From Rachicladosporium sp. CCFEE 5018 (taxonomy: Eukaryota > Ascomycota > Dothideomycetes > Cladosporiales > Cladosporiaceae), in contig KZ111146.1 in NCBI GenBank assembly GCA_002077045.2, positions 714,293 to 778,292 on the forward strand: 64,000 bases of DNA, in the 5' to 3' direction. The first letter of the stretch is position 1; every line of letters starts with the position of its first letter. The notes under the pieces are model-generated. The model did not search any database and was not told the DNA's origin. It saw only the letters and a list, made by a program, of their open reading frames with translations. Below are positions 7,925 to 18,270 of this stretch, one piece after another. The position numbers and the translations under genes are program-made.

Positions 7925-10639
7925 ATGGGACAAAAGCGCAAGCCCGAAGCGGCAAAGGCAGAGAAGCAGGAGCGGCCAGAGAAGAAGGCACGGCAAGATG
8001 ACGGGAGCAGAAAAGCGCAGTCGCAACGGCTGGTCTTCTCGGCGCGGCCAGACTGGCACGCAGCAGGCATCCCGGTGCTACCTGTCGATCCAGAGGCAGC
8101 ACCGCCGTCACAAAGAGTAATTGAGGAGCTCCACGCACATGCTACGACTCTACTCGCGGCTGAGAACGTCGCCTACAATGCCGCCCATTTGTCGGGCTCC
8201 TCCTCGCATAAGTTCTTGTCGACGATTATGGCGTCCGGTACGCTGGAGGACAAGGTCTCTGCCTTGACGCTGCTTGTTCAGGAGTCGCCTCTGCATACTA
8301 TGAAAGCATTCGAGAACTTGCTGGCACTGTCGAAGAAGAAGAGCCGGAATCAAGCACTCATGGCTGTGGCTGCGTTGAAGGATCTGCTGGGTCAAGGCGT
8401 GGTGCTGCCCGCGAACAGGAAGCTACGGGCGTTCGGGAAGCAGCCTGCACTTGCTACGGTACTGCAAGGGAAGGCTGCGCGGTGGACAACTGGACAGCCT
8501 TTACCCAGCGGTCTGACACAGGCACATCTGGTGGTTTGGGCATACGAGGACTGGTTGAAGAGGATGTACTTCGAATTGCTGCAAGTACTCGAAAGCTGGT
8601 GTGGCGACGAGGTCGAGTATGCTCGAAGTCGGGCTGTCACGTACGTCTGGGAGCTGCTCAAGGAGAAGCCTGAACAGGAGGAGAATCTGCTGCGCCTACT
8701 TGTGAATAAGCTCGGAGATAATGATCGAAAGATCGCATCTCGGGCGTCGTATCTGCTGTTGCAGCTAGAGACTTCACACCCGGCCATGAAGATGATCATC
8801 ACGAACAGTATTGAAGCTGACTCTCTGTTCCGGCCTGGACAGAGCTTGCATGCAAAATACTACGCTATCATCACGCTGAACCAGACCATCTTGAGCCAAA
8901 AGGAGCCAGAGGTTGCCACACGTCTGCTAGACATCTTCTTCAGCCTCTTTGTGCAGCTGCTGAAGCCGGCCGAGGCAGCAAAGCCAAACACCGCGCCAAG
9001 TGGAAAGCAACAGGGCGGTGGAGGGGTCGCCGGCAAAGCAGCAGCAAAGAAGGCGAAGGCTCAAGAACGGGTTCAAGATGCAGATGTCCAGCTCAAGGAT
9101 AAGATGATTGCTCAAGTCCTGACTGGAGTGAACCGAGCCTTCCCATATGCTGATACGAGTGATCCGACCTTCGAGAAGCAGCTTGACACTCTCTTCCGTG
9201 TGACACACAGCGCAAATTTCAGTACAGCAATCCAAGCTTTGATGCTTTTGCAACAAATCAGCTCAACCAAGCACTTCGGAGCCGAACGATACTACCGCAC
9301 CCTATACGAGAGCTTACTTGACCCACGCCTGGTCACCAGCTCGAAACAGACAATGTATCTCAATCTCGTCTACAAGTCGCTAAAGGCAGATCTCGACGCC
9401 AAGCGCGTGCAGGCCTTCGTGAAGCGACTTCTCCAGATCATCACCCTCCACGAGCCGCCTTTCATCTGCGGCGTGCTCTACCTGATATCCGAGCTGGAAG
9501 GCACATTCCCCAGCATCCGCATCATGATCACGGACGCATCACTCGCCTCAGCCGACGCAGATGCCGAAGAGCATTTCGCCGATGTCGATGATGAGCGGGC
9601 TGACTCAGGAACCGCAAATATGCACCCATCCCGACTCCCAAAACCTACCTCAAACGGCTACGACGCTCGCAAACGCGACCCATCTCACGCACACGCTGAG
9701 CACTCGCCACTCTGGGATCTCCTTCCCTTCCTCGCCCACTTTCACCCCTCAGTCCACCTCTTCGCCACATCGCTGCTTGAGAAGTCGGCACTGCCACAGA
9801 AACCTGACCCAGCACAACATACACTCATGCACTTCCTCGACCGCTTCGTTTACCGCGCTCCCAAGAAAGTCAAAGAAGGCGGCGAGAAAGTCCACGGAAG
9901 CTCCATCATGCAACCGCTTGGCGGATCCCAAGCCGCAGATCTGCTTGTCAAGCCTGGCGAGCGTGGCGCAGCTGGAAATGTGCAAGTCAATAGCGAGGCG
10001 TTCTGGGCTCGGAAAGTTGAGAATGTGGGCGTTGACGAAGTCTTTTTCCACGATTACTTCAGGCAGGTCAAGACTGGCGCTGGAGTTAAGGGAAAGAAGG
10101 CTAAGGCTGCGGCGGCGAAGAAGGACTCGAGGAAGGCTGTTGAAGAGGATGACAGTGAAGGTGGGGAGGAGCAGGGCGAAGAGGAGATCTGGAAGGCTAT
10201 CGTCAACTCCCGGCCCGAGGTCGAGGGTGACAGCGACAGCGACGATGATCTGTCGATGGGCGATCTGGAGTCTGCTTACTCTGACTCGGAAGATGGGTCG
10301 GAGCCTGGCATTGACCTTGGTGGTGAAGGTGGTGAATCTGACGACGAAGCTCCACCCGCGTCGCCGACGCTTGAGGCTGCGGAAGATGATGATGACTTCC
10401 CAGACTTTGACAAGGAGGAGGAGGACGATGTGTTCGGTGATGACGATCTTCTGCCCATGGATCTTGGCGAAGGTAAGGATGAGGGTGGTGTCGAGGTGGA
10501 CAATAAGGCCCGCAACAAGGCGCAGAGAAACAAGAAGAAGAGGATCAAGAGTCTGCCTACGTTCGCGAGTGCTGAGGACTACGCGAAGTTGATGGGTGGG
10601 AATGGGAAGGAGGAGGACGACGATGATGGGATTTACTGA
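7925..10639 (+). CDS. MAK21: Ribosome biogenesis protein Mak21/Noc1 (CBF/Mak21 domain)
   Basis: Nucleolar factor for 60S subunit assembly, acting with Noc2 on early pre-ribosomes. A single exon of 904 codons is read. The open frame extends upstream to 7871 only through a GTG, so the ATG at 7925 (MGQKRKPEAAK) is taken as the start. The N-terminus is basic with nuclear-localisation-like Lys/Arg clusters. Next come helical-repeat regions, then the CBF/Mak21 core around DPRLVTSSKQTMYLNLVYKSL (about residues 466-486) and HPSVHLFATSLL. The C-terminus is highly acidic, with long Asp/Glu runs, and ends in a basic stretch (KAQRNKKKRIKSLP). From 9321 onward the sequence is repeated at 31122-32440, where only residues 467-904 remain. 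This is the intact copy in the window. Confidence 0.92.
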   Translation: MGQKRKPEAAKAEKQERPEKKARQDDGSRKAQSQRLVFSARPDWHAAGIPVLPVDPEAAPPSQRVIEELHAHATTLLAAENVAYNAAHLSGSSSHKFLSTIMASGTLEDKVSALTLLVQESPLHTMKAFENLLALSKKKSRNQALMAVAALKDLLGQGVVLPANRKLRAFGKQPALATVLQGKAARWTTGQPLPSGLTQAHLVVWAYEDWLKRMYFELLQVLESWCGDEVEYARSRAVTYVWELLKEKPEQEENLLRLLVNKLGDNDRKIASRASYLLLQLETSHPAMKMIITNSIEADSLFRPGQSLHAKYYAIITLNQTILSQKEPEVATRLLDIFFSLFVQLLKPAEAAKPNTAPSGKQQGGGGVAGKAAAKKAKAQERVQDADVQLKDKMIAQVLTGVNRAFPYADTSDPTFEKQLDTLFRVTHSANFSTAIQALMLLQQISSTKHFGAERYYRTLYESLLDPRLVTSSKQTMYLNLVYKSLKADLDAKRVQAFVKRLLQIITLHEPPFICGVLYLISELEGTFPSIRIMITDASLASADADAEEHFADVDDERADSGTANMHPSRLPKPTSNGYDARKRDPSHAHAEHSPLWDLLPFLAHFHPSVHLFATSLLEKSALPQKPDPAQHTLMHFLDRFVYRAPKKVKEGGEKVHGSSIMQPLGGSQAADLLVKPGERGAAGNVQVNSEAFWARKVENVGVDEVFFHDYFRQVKTGAGVKGKKAKAAAAKKDSRKAVEEDDSEGGEEQGEEEIWKAIVNSRPEVEGDSDSDDDLSMGDLESAYSDSEDGSEPGIDLGGEGGESDDEAPPASPTLEAAEDDDDFPDFDKEEEDDVFGDDDLLPMDLGEGKDEGGVEVDNKARNKAQRNKKKRIKSLPTFASAEDYAKLMGGNGKEEDDDDGIY

Positions 10640-11232
10640 GTGTCAGATTAGCCACTGAAAGTGATCTACCATATTCCTACACTCCATGCTGCCCTAGAAG
10701 CGCAAGTCGTTGAGGTCGTGGTTGTGCTCGTTCGTGTGAATACAGTCTCCGGCGCTCCACAGCGTGGTAATCTAGAACTGCAAGTCACTCATAAGCAAGG
10801 ATGACGATCATTGCAACATTGACAGAACGAGTAGGATCTTCATAAAGCTGACAGAGCAAGCTCATGTATTGCAGCAGGAAACCGCGTGAGATGACGTTTT
10901 GGGTTCAATGCCTTTCGACCTCGGGCAATATCTTCATGCAGTTGCGGTGCTAGATTGAGGCGCATCTTACTAACGGCAGATCATAGATCTGCATTGTAAA
11001 TAGCCAACAGTCCAGAGCGTACTAATAAGAAGGCTTGCTCAAGATACTCGTCTGTCAGGAGCATAGCATCGATCCGTAACAATCGAGTACCTCATAGCTT
11101 GTGCTCGACTGTCTCTCATCCCGACTTCCTGTCTACAAACCGGTCGACCGCACTACGACGAAACCTCATTGCTCTCGCTAATCGCATCAAGGACCTGCCC
11201 TCCATCCGAGACTCCAGAGACACAACGGCATA
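10640..11232. other. Intergenic between MAK21 and the epoxide hydrolase gene
   Basis: Tandem-oriented spacer holding the MAK21 3' end and the epoxide hydrolase promoter. It is well conserved in copy B (32441-33037) with scattered substitutions and a 4-base insertion there. No ORF or RNA gene is supported. Confidence 0.5.
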
Positions 11233-12441
11233 ATGGCAACTCCCTATACCATTGCTGTCCCCCCCTCCCAAATCGACGAGCTGCACAAGAAGCTCGACGT
11301 AGCAACTTTCCCCGATGAGCTCGACGAAGCAGGCTGGGAATACGGCGCACCGCTGGCCGACATCAAACGCCTGACCGCTTACTGGAGGTCTTCTTTCTCA
11401 TGGCGCGACCAAGAGAAGACGCTCAACCAGCTCCCCCAGTTCACCAGCTCCATCAAAGTCGATAACTTCCCGGCCCTGGACATTCATTACGTCCACCAGC
11501 CGTCCCCGTCCCCGGATGCCATTCCTCTGCTCTTCTGCCACGGCTGGCCGGGGAGCTATCTTGAGGTTGTGAAGATGCTCCCAGCACTCCAGCAGTCGCA
11601 CAGTGGCGTCTCCTTCCACGTCGTCGCGCCTTCTCATCCAAACTACGGCTGGAGCGAAGGGCCAAAGCAGCGAGGTTTCGGACTAAAGCAATATGCCGAG
11701 ACTTGTCATAAGCTTATGCTGTCGCTTGGGTATGATCAGTATGTCACGCAAGGAGGCGACTGGGGTTTCTACATCACGCGCGCGATTGGGCTGCTGTATC
11801 CTGAGGCATGTAAAGCGAGTCACATCAATATGATCCGTGCCTCGCCGCCAACGCTGCTCAAGAACCCTTGGCAGGCTGTGAAGCATAAGCTCCTTCCCTA
11901 CTCCGCTCGCGAGAAGAAAGGTCTCGAGCGAAGCGAGTGGTTTGCGACCGAGGGCTCAGGTTATCGGACATTACAGGCTACAAAGCCAGCCACCGTCGGC
12001 TTCGCGCTAACTGACAGCCCCGTAGCCCTCCTAGCCTGGCTCTGGGAGAAGCTGCACGACTGGACAGACGCCTACCCTTGGACCGACGACGAGATCCTGA
12101 CCTGGGTTTCGATCTACTGGTTCTCCCGCGCCGGCCCCTCAGCGAGTCTGCGGATCTACTACGAAGCCACGCATTCCAGTCCCGGCGGCGTTACACGAGA
12201 CAGGACGCAGGAATGGATCGGTGGCGTGAAGTTAGGGTTATGCTATAGTCCTAGGGAATTGACTGTGGTGCCCATGACTTGGGGACGGACACTCGGACCG
12301 GTGGTGTTTGAGAGCGTGAAGACGAGGGGAGGGCATTTCGCCGCGCACGAGCAGCCGGAGGAGATTGTGAAGGATTTGCGGACCATGTTCGGCAAAGGAG
12401 GGCCGTGTCATGGGATTGTGAAGCCGGGTGCGAAGTTGTAG
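11233..12441 (+). CDS. Microsomal-type epoxide hydrolase (alpha/beta hydrolase), copy A
   Basis: Epoxide hydrolase of the EPHX1-like family, which opens epoxides to diols via an ester intermediate. A single exon of 402 codons starts at ATG 11233. An N-terminal EHN-type lid/meander region spans roughly residues 5-95. The oxyanion-hole motif HGWPGS is at 103-108. The nucleophile is Asp176 in QGGDWG, candidate ring-opening tyrosines lie in the RIYYE segment (309-310), and the catalytic His368 is in GGHFAAHE. No clear N-terminal membrane anchor is visible, unlike mammalian microsomal forms, so a soluble enzyme is likely. Substrate is unknown. Candidates are fungal oxylipin or xenobiotic epoxides, and nothing nearby suggests a biosynthetic cluster. 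The copy at 33038-34246 differs at about 10 residues, none catalytic. Confidence 0.9.
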   Translation: MATPYTIAVPPSQIDELHKKLDVATFPDELDEAGWEYGAPLADIKRLTAYWRSSFSWRDQEKTLNQLPQFTSSIKVDNFPALDIHYVHQPSPSPDAIPLLFCHGWPGSYLEVVKMLPALQQSHSGVSFHVVAPSHPNYGWSEGPKQRGFGLKQYAETCHKLMLSLGYDQYVTQGGDWGFYITRAIGLLYPEACKASHINMIRASPPTLLKNPWQAVKHKLLPYSAREKKGLERSEWFATEGSGYRTLQATKPATVGFALTDSPVALLAWLWEKLHDWTDAYPWTDDEILTWVSIYWFSRAGPSASLRIYYEATHSSPGGVTRDRTQEWIGGVKLGLCYSPRELTVVPMTWGRTLGPVVFESVKTRGGHFAAHEQPEEIVKDLRTMFGKGGPCHGIVKPGAKL

Positions 12442-12912
12442 ATGTCATTCGACACACAGGGATGAGAGGATGACTTGACGAAAGTTACGCGGGCGGGGGA
12501 GCGGACGGAAAACAGCAGGAAGGGTTTTGTGCGATGGGGATATATATTATAGTTTACAGTTGCCCAGCTCTCCTATGAACAGCCCGGCGCTTCTACCACA
12601 AATGCTGCGACGCCTTCCTATGCATTGGATTTGACGCGATTCAGCGAAGGTGCGCCAGTCCCAAGGCCTGCCACACAGCTTTCACCCAGCTGCCTGCGCA
12701 GACGACTGAACAGGATCACCTTGCGCCGCGTGAGTCTCTGGAGTCGCCTTCGCCCTGCTTCCATATGCCTGCAATCTCTTCACGCGCCTCGCTATCCATG
12801 ACCTCGCGAGGTACAACCATTTCAGGACGCGACAGGTGATCCTGAAAGTAAGTATGCACCGCTGTACGCCTGGTGATGACTTGAGATAGAGTAAATCGTG
12901 GAGCTTATGCTA
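12442..12912. other. Convergent 3' spacer
   Basis: Between the stops of the epoxide hydrolase and the WHI2-like gene. It includes an AT-rich TATATATTATAG stretch near 12541, a possible 3'-end signal. A minus-strand frame of about 60 codons near 12690-12870 is open in both copies, but its amino-acid changes are too frequent for a confident gene call. Confidence 0.45.
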
Positions 12913-14872
12913 CTAGCGTAATCCTATGACGCTCTGTTGGATCGTCAGTGACTTGCTCACGTCGAGAGAAAAGGCAAATGTAAAACATACCATCTCGAGC
13001 GTCCATACGCGCCTGATCCACACCTTCAGCTTGCCCTCTACGCCTTCCACATTGTCAAGCTCGACACCTTCCCACCAGCATCTTCGTGCGGGTTTGCGCC
13101 AGAAGAGGAGAAGCTTCTGTGCCATGCCGACTGCGTTACTATTGGCTGCTTCGCCGCGGATGTCAGTCCTCAGTCGTGCAAGTGCGATGGAACATATCAC
13201 GGCCTTGTTGGGCTCAGCAGCGCGATGACCCCAGCTGTCTGCATGATCGAAGCCGCTGCATCTTGTCAGTAACGTGCACTTCCATTAGTCTCAACGCAAC
13301 TTACCCAGCTGTCAACATCTCGATCAGATGCTGCTCCGTCGTCCCTGGCTCCTCGCTCTTCCTTAGTCCAGAGAAGATGCCATCCTGTCTCAGCAGCGCC
13401 CGGCCAGCAGCACGCTTCACTTCAATGACCTCATGCTGCTCGATGTCTTTTCGAGGCGGGATAGCGTAGAAGTCCAGGTCTTCCCGCAGCACAATGATGC
13501 CGGCGCGGTCTTGCAACATGTCCCTCGCATTGCCCGCCATCGGCTCGATTGGCATCGGGCTTGGCGACAGCGGATCATGACTCGATTGTTCCTGAGCCGA
13601 ATCTTCCGAGGACTGCGGGATCGTCTGCGCGACTTGTCGGAAGAAGTCAAGCATATATGATAAGGAAGTGGGGTCGTACTGTGAGTTATAGACAATGTCA
13701 GATAAGTATACATGGGGATTTGATATGACGGTTTGGATTTCACGGATTGAGGATGGGGATCTGTTGACTTGGGTGATGGCGGGTTGGCTTACGTCGACTG
13801 GGTAGACATCTCCCTCGTGGAAGTTGTTCTGGCCGTCTGGGAGGAGGCCGTTGGGGAACAGTGAGAGGAGAACGAACTCGGGGAGGGTGAGGAGTTCGTC
13901 GCGGGAGAGGGTAAATCGGGTGCCTCTGCTTTTTGTCAGTCATTCCGCTTCGTAGCCGTGCTGTAGTCTGCGCACCTCAGGTCGAGCGTGATGTTCTCAT
14001 CAGAACCTAATAGACACGTTAGTTGGCAGCACATGTCTGAATTTCGGAAGCATGCGCGTACCTCCAAGCGCAGTGTTCAACGGTGCCGGTCCTCCCTGCT
14101 GCACCTGCGTGATGATACTCCCTGCAGACGCCATTACGTATGTGAAGCCGTCAAGCGGACTCGATCCTTCTGTATACGGTGGCGGCGGCTCTCCGTCGTC
14201 AAGCTGCCGATCCTTGGTATCTCTCGGTAGCGCAGCCTTAGTGTCTGCTACAACAGAACTCGCGGGACCCTCTCCAACGGCAAACGCACTGGACGGACTA
14301 CTCTGTTCTGTCTCCTCGAATGGCGGTGCAGGACCTGCTGGCGGTCCAGCGAGCGCGGTAAGCGATTGGGAGTCTTGGCACGCGGTGACTAGAGCGCGAT
14401 AGGGGTCTGAGTCAGAGGGAGTGGGGAAGTAGCGCGATGGGAAGTTGTGGGCGGAGAACGGCGGTGGCGATTCGACGGCGGCAGTGGCTGAGGACTCTTC
14501 CTTGGTCGGTTGAGAGGATTCCGCGGTGGAGAGTTCGAAGTGGGAGTCAACGTCGATCTTGAGGGGGCCAGTGGGTGTGTGGCCGCGGAGAGAGGGTGTG
14601 GTATGGACGGAGGAGGTGGTGGAATCCACTGTGGCGGTGGTGAGCAGTATGTGCGATGCTCGGTCGCGTTGCTGTGGTAGTGGGCGCGTGGAAAGTGCTA
14701 CAAAGCACGTGGAGTGCGATTGACTTGGGGCCAGAGCACGACCAAGGATGGCAGGTAAGGGTGATCCCGTCGAACGGGCCGGAAATGTGGGTCTACACGA
14801 GTGTACAGCGAGTTGCGCGATCTCTTGCGATGAACCATCCAAAGCACAATAACGCCAGCATGTGAACAGCAA
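12913..14872 (-). CDS. WHI2-like BTB/POZ-fold protein, copy A (5' end not fixed)
   Basis: Resembles the fungal WHI2-like group, with a BTB/KCTD-type fold. Yeast Whi2 links stress response and growth control through the Psr1 phosphatase. Exons read on the minus strand: about 14872-14067 (Ser/Pro-rich, disordered), a small exon of about 31 nt ending near 13979 (SDENITLDLR), 13925-13793 (GTRFTLSRDELL, LLSLFPNGLLP, the BTB signature), 13678-about 13320 (YDPTSLSYMLDFFRQ), and a last part to 12913 ending in RRVWTLEM and SVIGLR. Introns are canonical (GTACGC..TAG, GTGCGC..CAG, GTAAGC..CAG, GTAAGT..AAG). A last 57-nt intron is in frame, so its removal is optional. The 873-nt first frame begins with TTG and has no suitable ATG, so an upstream exon or start remains to be found. 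Copy B is 34716-36675. Confidence 0.75.
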
Positions 14873-15674
14873 GTGCTAAGGAGTCGAGAGACATGATTAT
14901 GGACGGGCGTCGACCCAGCAGCGCTCGGAGGCTCTATTCGAGTCGAAGCACGTGACAGATACAAGCAGTGATGGCTCAAGCTCAGTGTGCAATCGCTACT
15001 GCTATTCTGTATTCCTCGCTATCAAGGTATCGATAAGATCGTGGTCAGCATGCAGCTCTCGGGCCATCCACGGCGTCGTCAATCTCGAGATCACGGACAA
15101 GTTCCACGTGCAACACGAGCAACGGTACACTCGGCAAGCGAGACCAGGGACACCATACCTTACCCCAGTCCCTCAGCTGACGCCACATCTTATACTTCCC
15201 TCATCACATAGCCATTGACCTCCATCATATGTTCACAGTAATCCCCAGCCACCGGCCAGAGATGTGGAAGAGTGCATTGACGCTTCCGATGTCTCATAGG
15301 GCTGCGACATCCGAGGGTATCCGTCAGATCCGCGCCGTCGTCGTCCCACAGCTACGAGGCGTGCAGCTCGTCATGCTCACTATCTAAAGGTTGGCTGACA
15401 GCTCGGTGGTGGAACGGTGGCTGTTCGGCCAGACGCCATGTGCGCCAGGCCGTGAGGATGTCTCTTTCACGTTTCCTCTGTTCTCTTGATGTTTTGAGTA
15501 GCGATAGTACTGTTGTGCGACGCGAAGTGGCTGGCAAACTTCACATTTCTTCCATACCCTATTACTCAAAACTTATGGCTGACTGGCGACGCGGCAAATG
15601 CGATACCTTTGCACAGCTAACGATGTGACCTATCTACATACCGAGGACTGTATAAGCCAAGGCTGTCGCTGTAG
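14873..15674. other. Divergent promoter region, WHI2-like / Ccg-9
   Basis: Holds the unresolved 5' part of the WHI2-like gene (minus) and the promoter of the trehalose synthase gene (plus). Short frames here are not conserved as coding in copy B. A conserved CACGTG-containing stretch lies near 15100 (TTCCACGTGCAACACGAGCA), a possible bHLH E-box, present in both copies. Confidence 0.4.
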
Positions 15675-18061
15675 ATGGAGTACCCGGGGGTTTGCACTGG
15701 TCCAGCACTACACGACCTAATCCCACAGAACCGCTCGGCGCAATGGCACACAAATCTCACAATGATAGACAGAACCGACTCGGGATTGGGTGAAATGCCG
15801 CGCAAGGAGACACAGTTTACGAGTGAGGAGTCTCCTCGCCACTCAACAGTCCAAGGTGTCGCAGACCGCACCCTAGATGTACCTCACGATATTCAAGCTG
15901 GTCTGAGTCCCGTTGCTACGACTTCGTCCTGCCGACAAGATCACCACGAGGACGACGAGGACTCGTCTGCGGTTCCTACTAGGCTTTGGGTCGGTATCGC
16001 GTTGAAAGTCTGCGAAACTCAAGCCGTCCAAGTCGGACTCGTCTGGCACGACGGTACATCATCGGTCGACTTTGCAATTCATACGGTCGACTTCAGCCAC
16101 AATGAGCACGAGGCAGCCGTCCGAGGCCTTTCTATTGACGGCAGAACGAACGCGCTTGAGGAGTTTCTCGCCAATACGCTTGAGACGATCGCTCGCGACA
16201 ACGCATGCAAATTCGTTGGCGCTGGCATTGCGCCTGAGGTCATACGGGCATGTTGCAAGCTGCCAAGCAGATTGTGGAACGAGCTTGACATTCTCCCGGT
16301 TGCACTGGATAGGGACTCCAATTCTGGGGATGTGGACGAGATTGCGGACTTGATGGCGAGGAAATGCGTGCTGTGAGATGGCCCCATCGCGTGAGTCCTA
16401 TATTCCTCGCTGATCGATCCCAATCAGTTGCTTCGGACCCGATCTGCAACCGCGACTTCAGATCGGCCCTCTTGGTGAGGTCGGTGTAGATCTGGGCGGT
16501 CGATCTACTTTTGTGCTCCCTGAGCACCACGCGTGCACCGTCAGCGAGCGCACAATGCGGACGGCAAATTATTACTCGCAGTCTCTGCGGAGAAAACACA
16601 AGAAACTGGCTTTCTTCACTAGTTCATCGCAAGGCGGAGTTGCCCGTATGCGATACGGACTGATGAGGTTTCTGAATTGCATGGAAGTCGACTGTAGCTG
16701 GTAGGCACGATCTTCAATCTAGAAAGCATCCGCTGACCAACGACTCCAGGTTTGTTCCGCCTCCGAAGCCGGCAGTAAGCCGCATTCACGATCACGTACG
16801 ACAACTTCTGTGCGGCGAAGAAGACCGTGACTCGCCCCTTACCGAAGCTCACATGGACACCGTCGACAAATGGGCGCATTCAATCGCAGCATCACTGAGA
16901 TGGACCGCAGATGGAGGTCCTCTTGCGCCGCGATCTCGTGGCGGCGCGGCAGTGATAGTCATCGACGACTTCACGATGCCAGCTCTCGTCACAATCTCGA
17001 AACGTCTAGATCCTTTACGACGCGTAATACGCGTAATCCTTCGATCACATCACGTGCTTCGACATGATTTGATTACCGCTCAAGGTACCTCCGCAGCGCA
17101 AGCGTGGCAGTGGATCTGGTCGCACATCAAGCATGCCGATCTATTCATCTCGGAACCGTTACAGATGCATGTCCCGCGTATGATTCCTAGCCAGAAGCTA
17201 GCATTGCTGCCCAGCAGTATCGACTGGCTGGATGGACAGAATAAACGACTTTCAGATGAGGCAACGGCATTCTACCACCGCGACTTTGCTTACCTTTGCC
17301 AAAGACAGGGTATACCCCACCTAGTCTACCCTCGTCGAGACTACATAATCCAGATCACAGACTCCGATTCCGAAACCGCCATGCAAGACGCCATCGCAGC
17401 CTTCGCCCTCTTCCGACGGCAATCACGGTACTGCTCCGGCCTGAGCGTGCAGCAGACGCCCCAACTGCTGCTCTGCAGCTACCCATCGGCCCATGAGAGA
17501 TCCGGAGGCCAGAGTTTCAAACGCCTACGCATCTCCTTGACCAAAGACTACCCAGACCTGGCAAAAGACATCATCATCTCTCCCCTTCCTCCCTCAGACC
17601 AAACCCTCAACGCCCTCCTCTCACGCGCCCACATCTCCCTTGCGCTCTCCCAAACCCCCTCACCCAACCCCCTTGTAGCCCAATCCCTGCATAAAGGCGT
17701 CCCCTGCATCGCCCTACACACCCCCTCCAATGCTCTCCAGATCCAACACAGCCGCTCGGGCTTCCTCGTCCAAGTCTCGGGTAAATCGGCCGAGATTGGG
17801 GCTGTGGCGGAGTACATGGACGCTTTATTCGGCGATGATGAGCGGTACTATGACATGGGGTATTGCGGCAGGCTGGGGATCAGCGATGAGATTAGTACGG
17901 TCGGCAAGGCGCTTTGTTGGATGTACCTATTTGATCGGATGATGGGGGAGCGAAAATTGAGGTTTGAGGGGCGTGCGGTGTGGGATATGGCGAGGGAAGG
18001 GGCTGGGGAGAGGAGGCGGAGGGGGGATGTGGAGATGTCGAGGAGTGTTGCTATAGTCTAG
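15675..18061 (+). CDS. Trehalose synthase, Ccg-9 type (GT4 glycosyltransferase), copy A
   Basis: Matches the fungal trehalose synthase family typified by Neurospora CCG-9, a clock- and stress-controlled enzyme. Three exons: 15675-16372, 16428-16700 and 16750-18061, all with canonical GT/AG borders and consistent phase. Exon 1 has a disordered leader, then LWVGIALKVC. Exon 2 carries KKLAFFTSSSQGGVARMRYG, the GT-B N-terminal loop. Exon 3 has RGGAAVIVIDDFTMPALV, ILRSHHVLRHDL, WSHIKHADLFISEPL and SSIDWLDGQNKRLSD, all family hallmarks. The C-terminal GT-B half is shorter and less conserved. A 9-bp tandem repeat at 17021-17038 adds three residues (VIRVILRSH) not present in copy B. It is convergent with TRL1 across 209 bp. 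Confidence 0.85.
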
Positions 18062-18270
18062 ATTCATGATCCCGACGATTGATTGCTGGACGTAAGCTGC
18101 GCAACGCTATGATGCTAGACGCGCCTGTATGCAATACGACTGCAACGTCACTTGATCATGACTGCTGTCTTCCCACCGCTTGCTGGTGCGTGAACAACGA
18201 GCACGTCTGACTGGTCTCGAAGCGTTCTGTTCGCACCAGTCCTCAAAACTTTCACGAGCAACCCTCCTAC

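Noticed and set aside
9561..10592. 343-codon plus-strand frame overlapping MAK21 (repeated at 31362-32393)
   Set aside because: It overlaps the acidic tail of MAK21 in another frame. It is open because of the GA-rich codon pattern, with Arg/Thr-rich low complexity. MAK21 explains the sequence.
10795..10870. Possible C/D-box-like snoRNA (ATGACGA ... CTGA)
   Set aside because: The C box is imperfect and no flanking terminal stem can be formed.
12690..12870. Minus-strand frame downstream of the WHI2-like gene, open in both copies
   Set aside because: About eight amino-acid changes in 50 codons and no start or clear splice link. Too weak to call.
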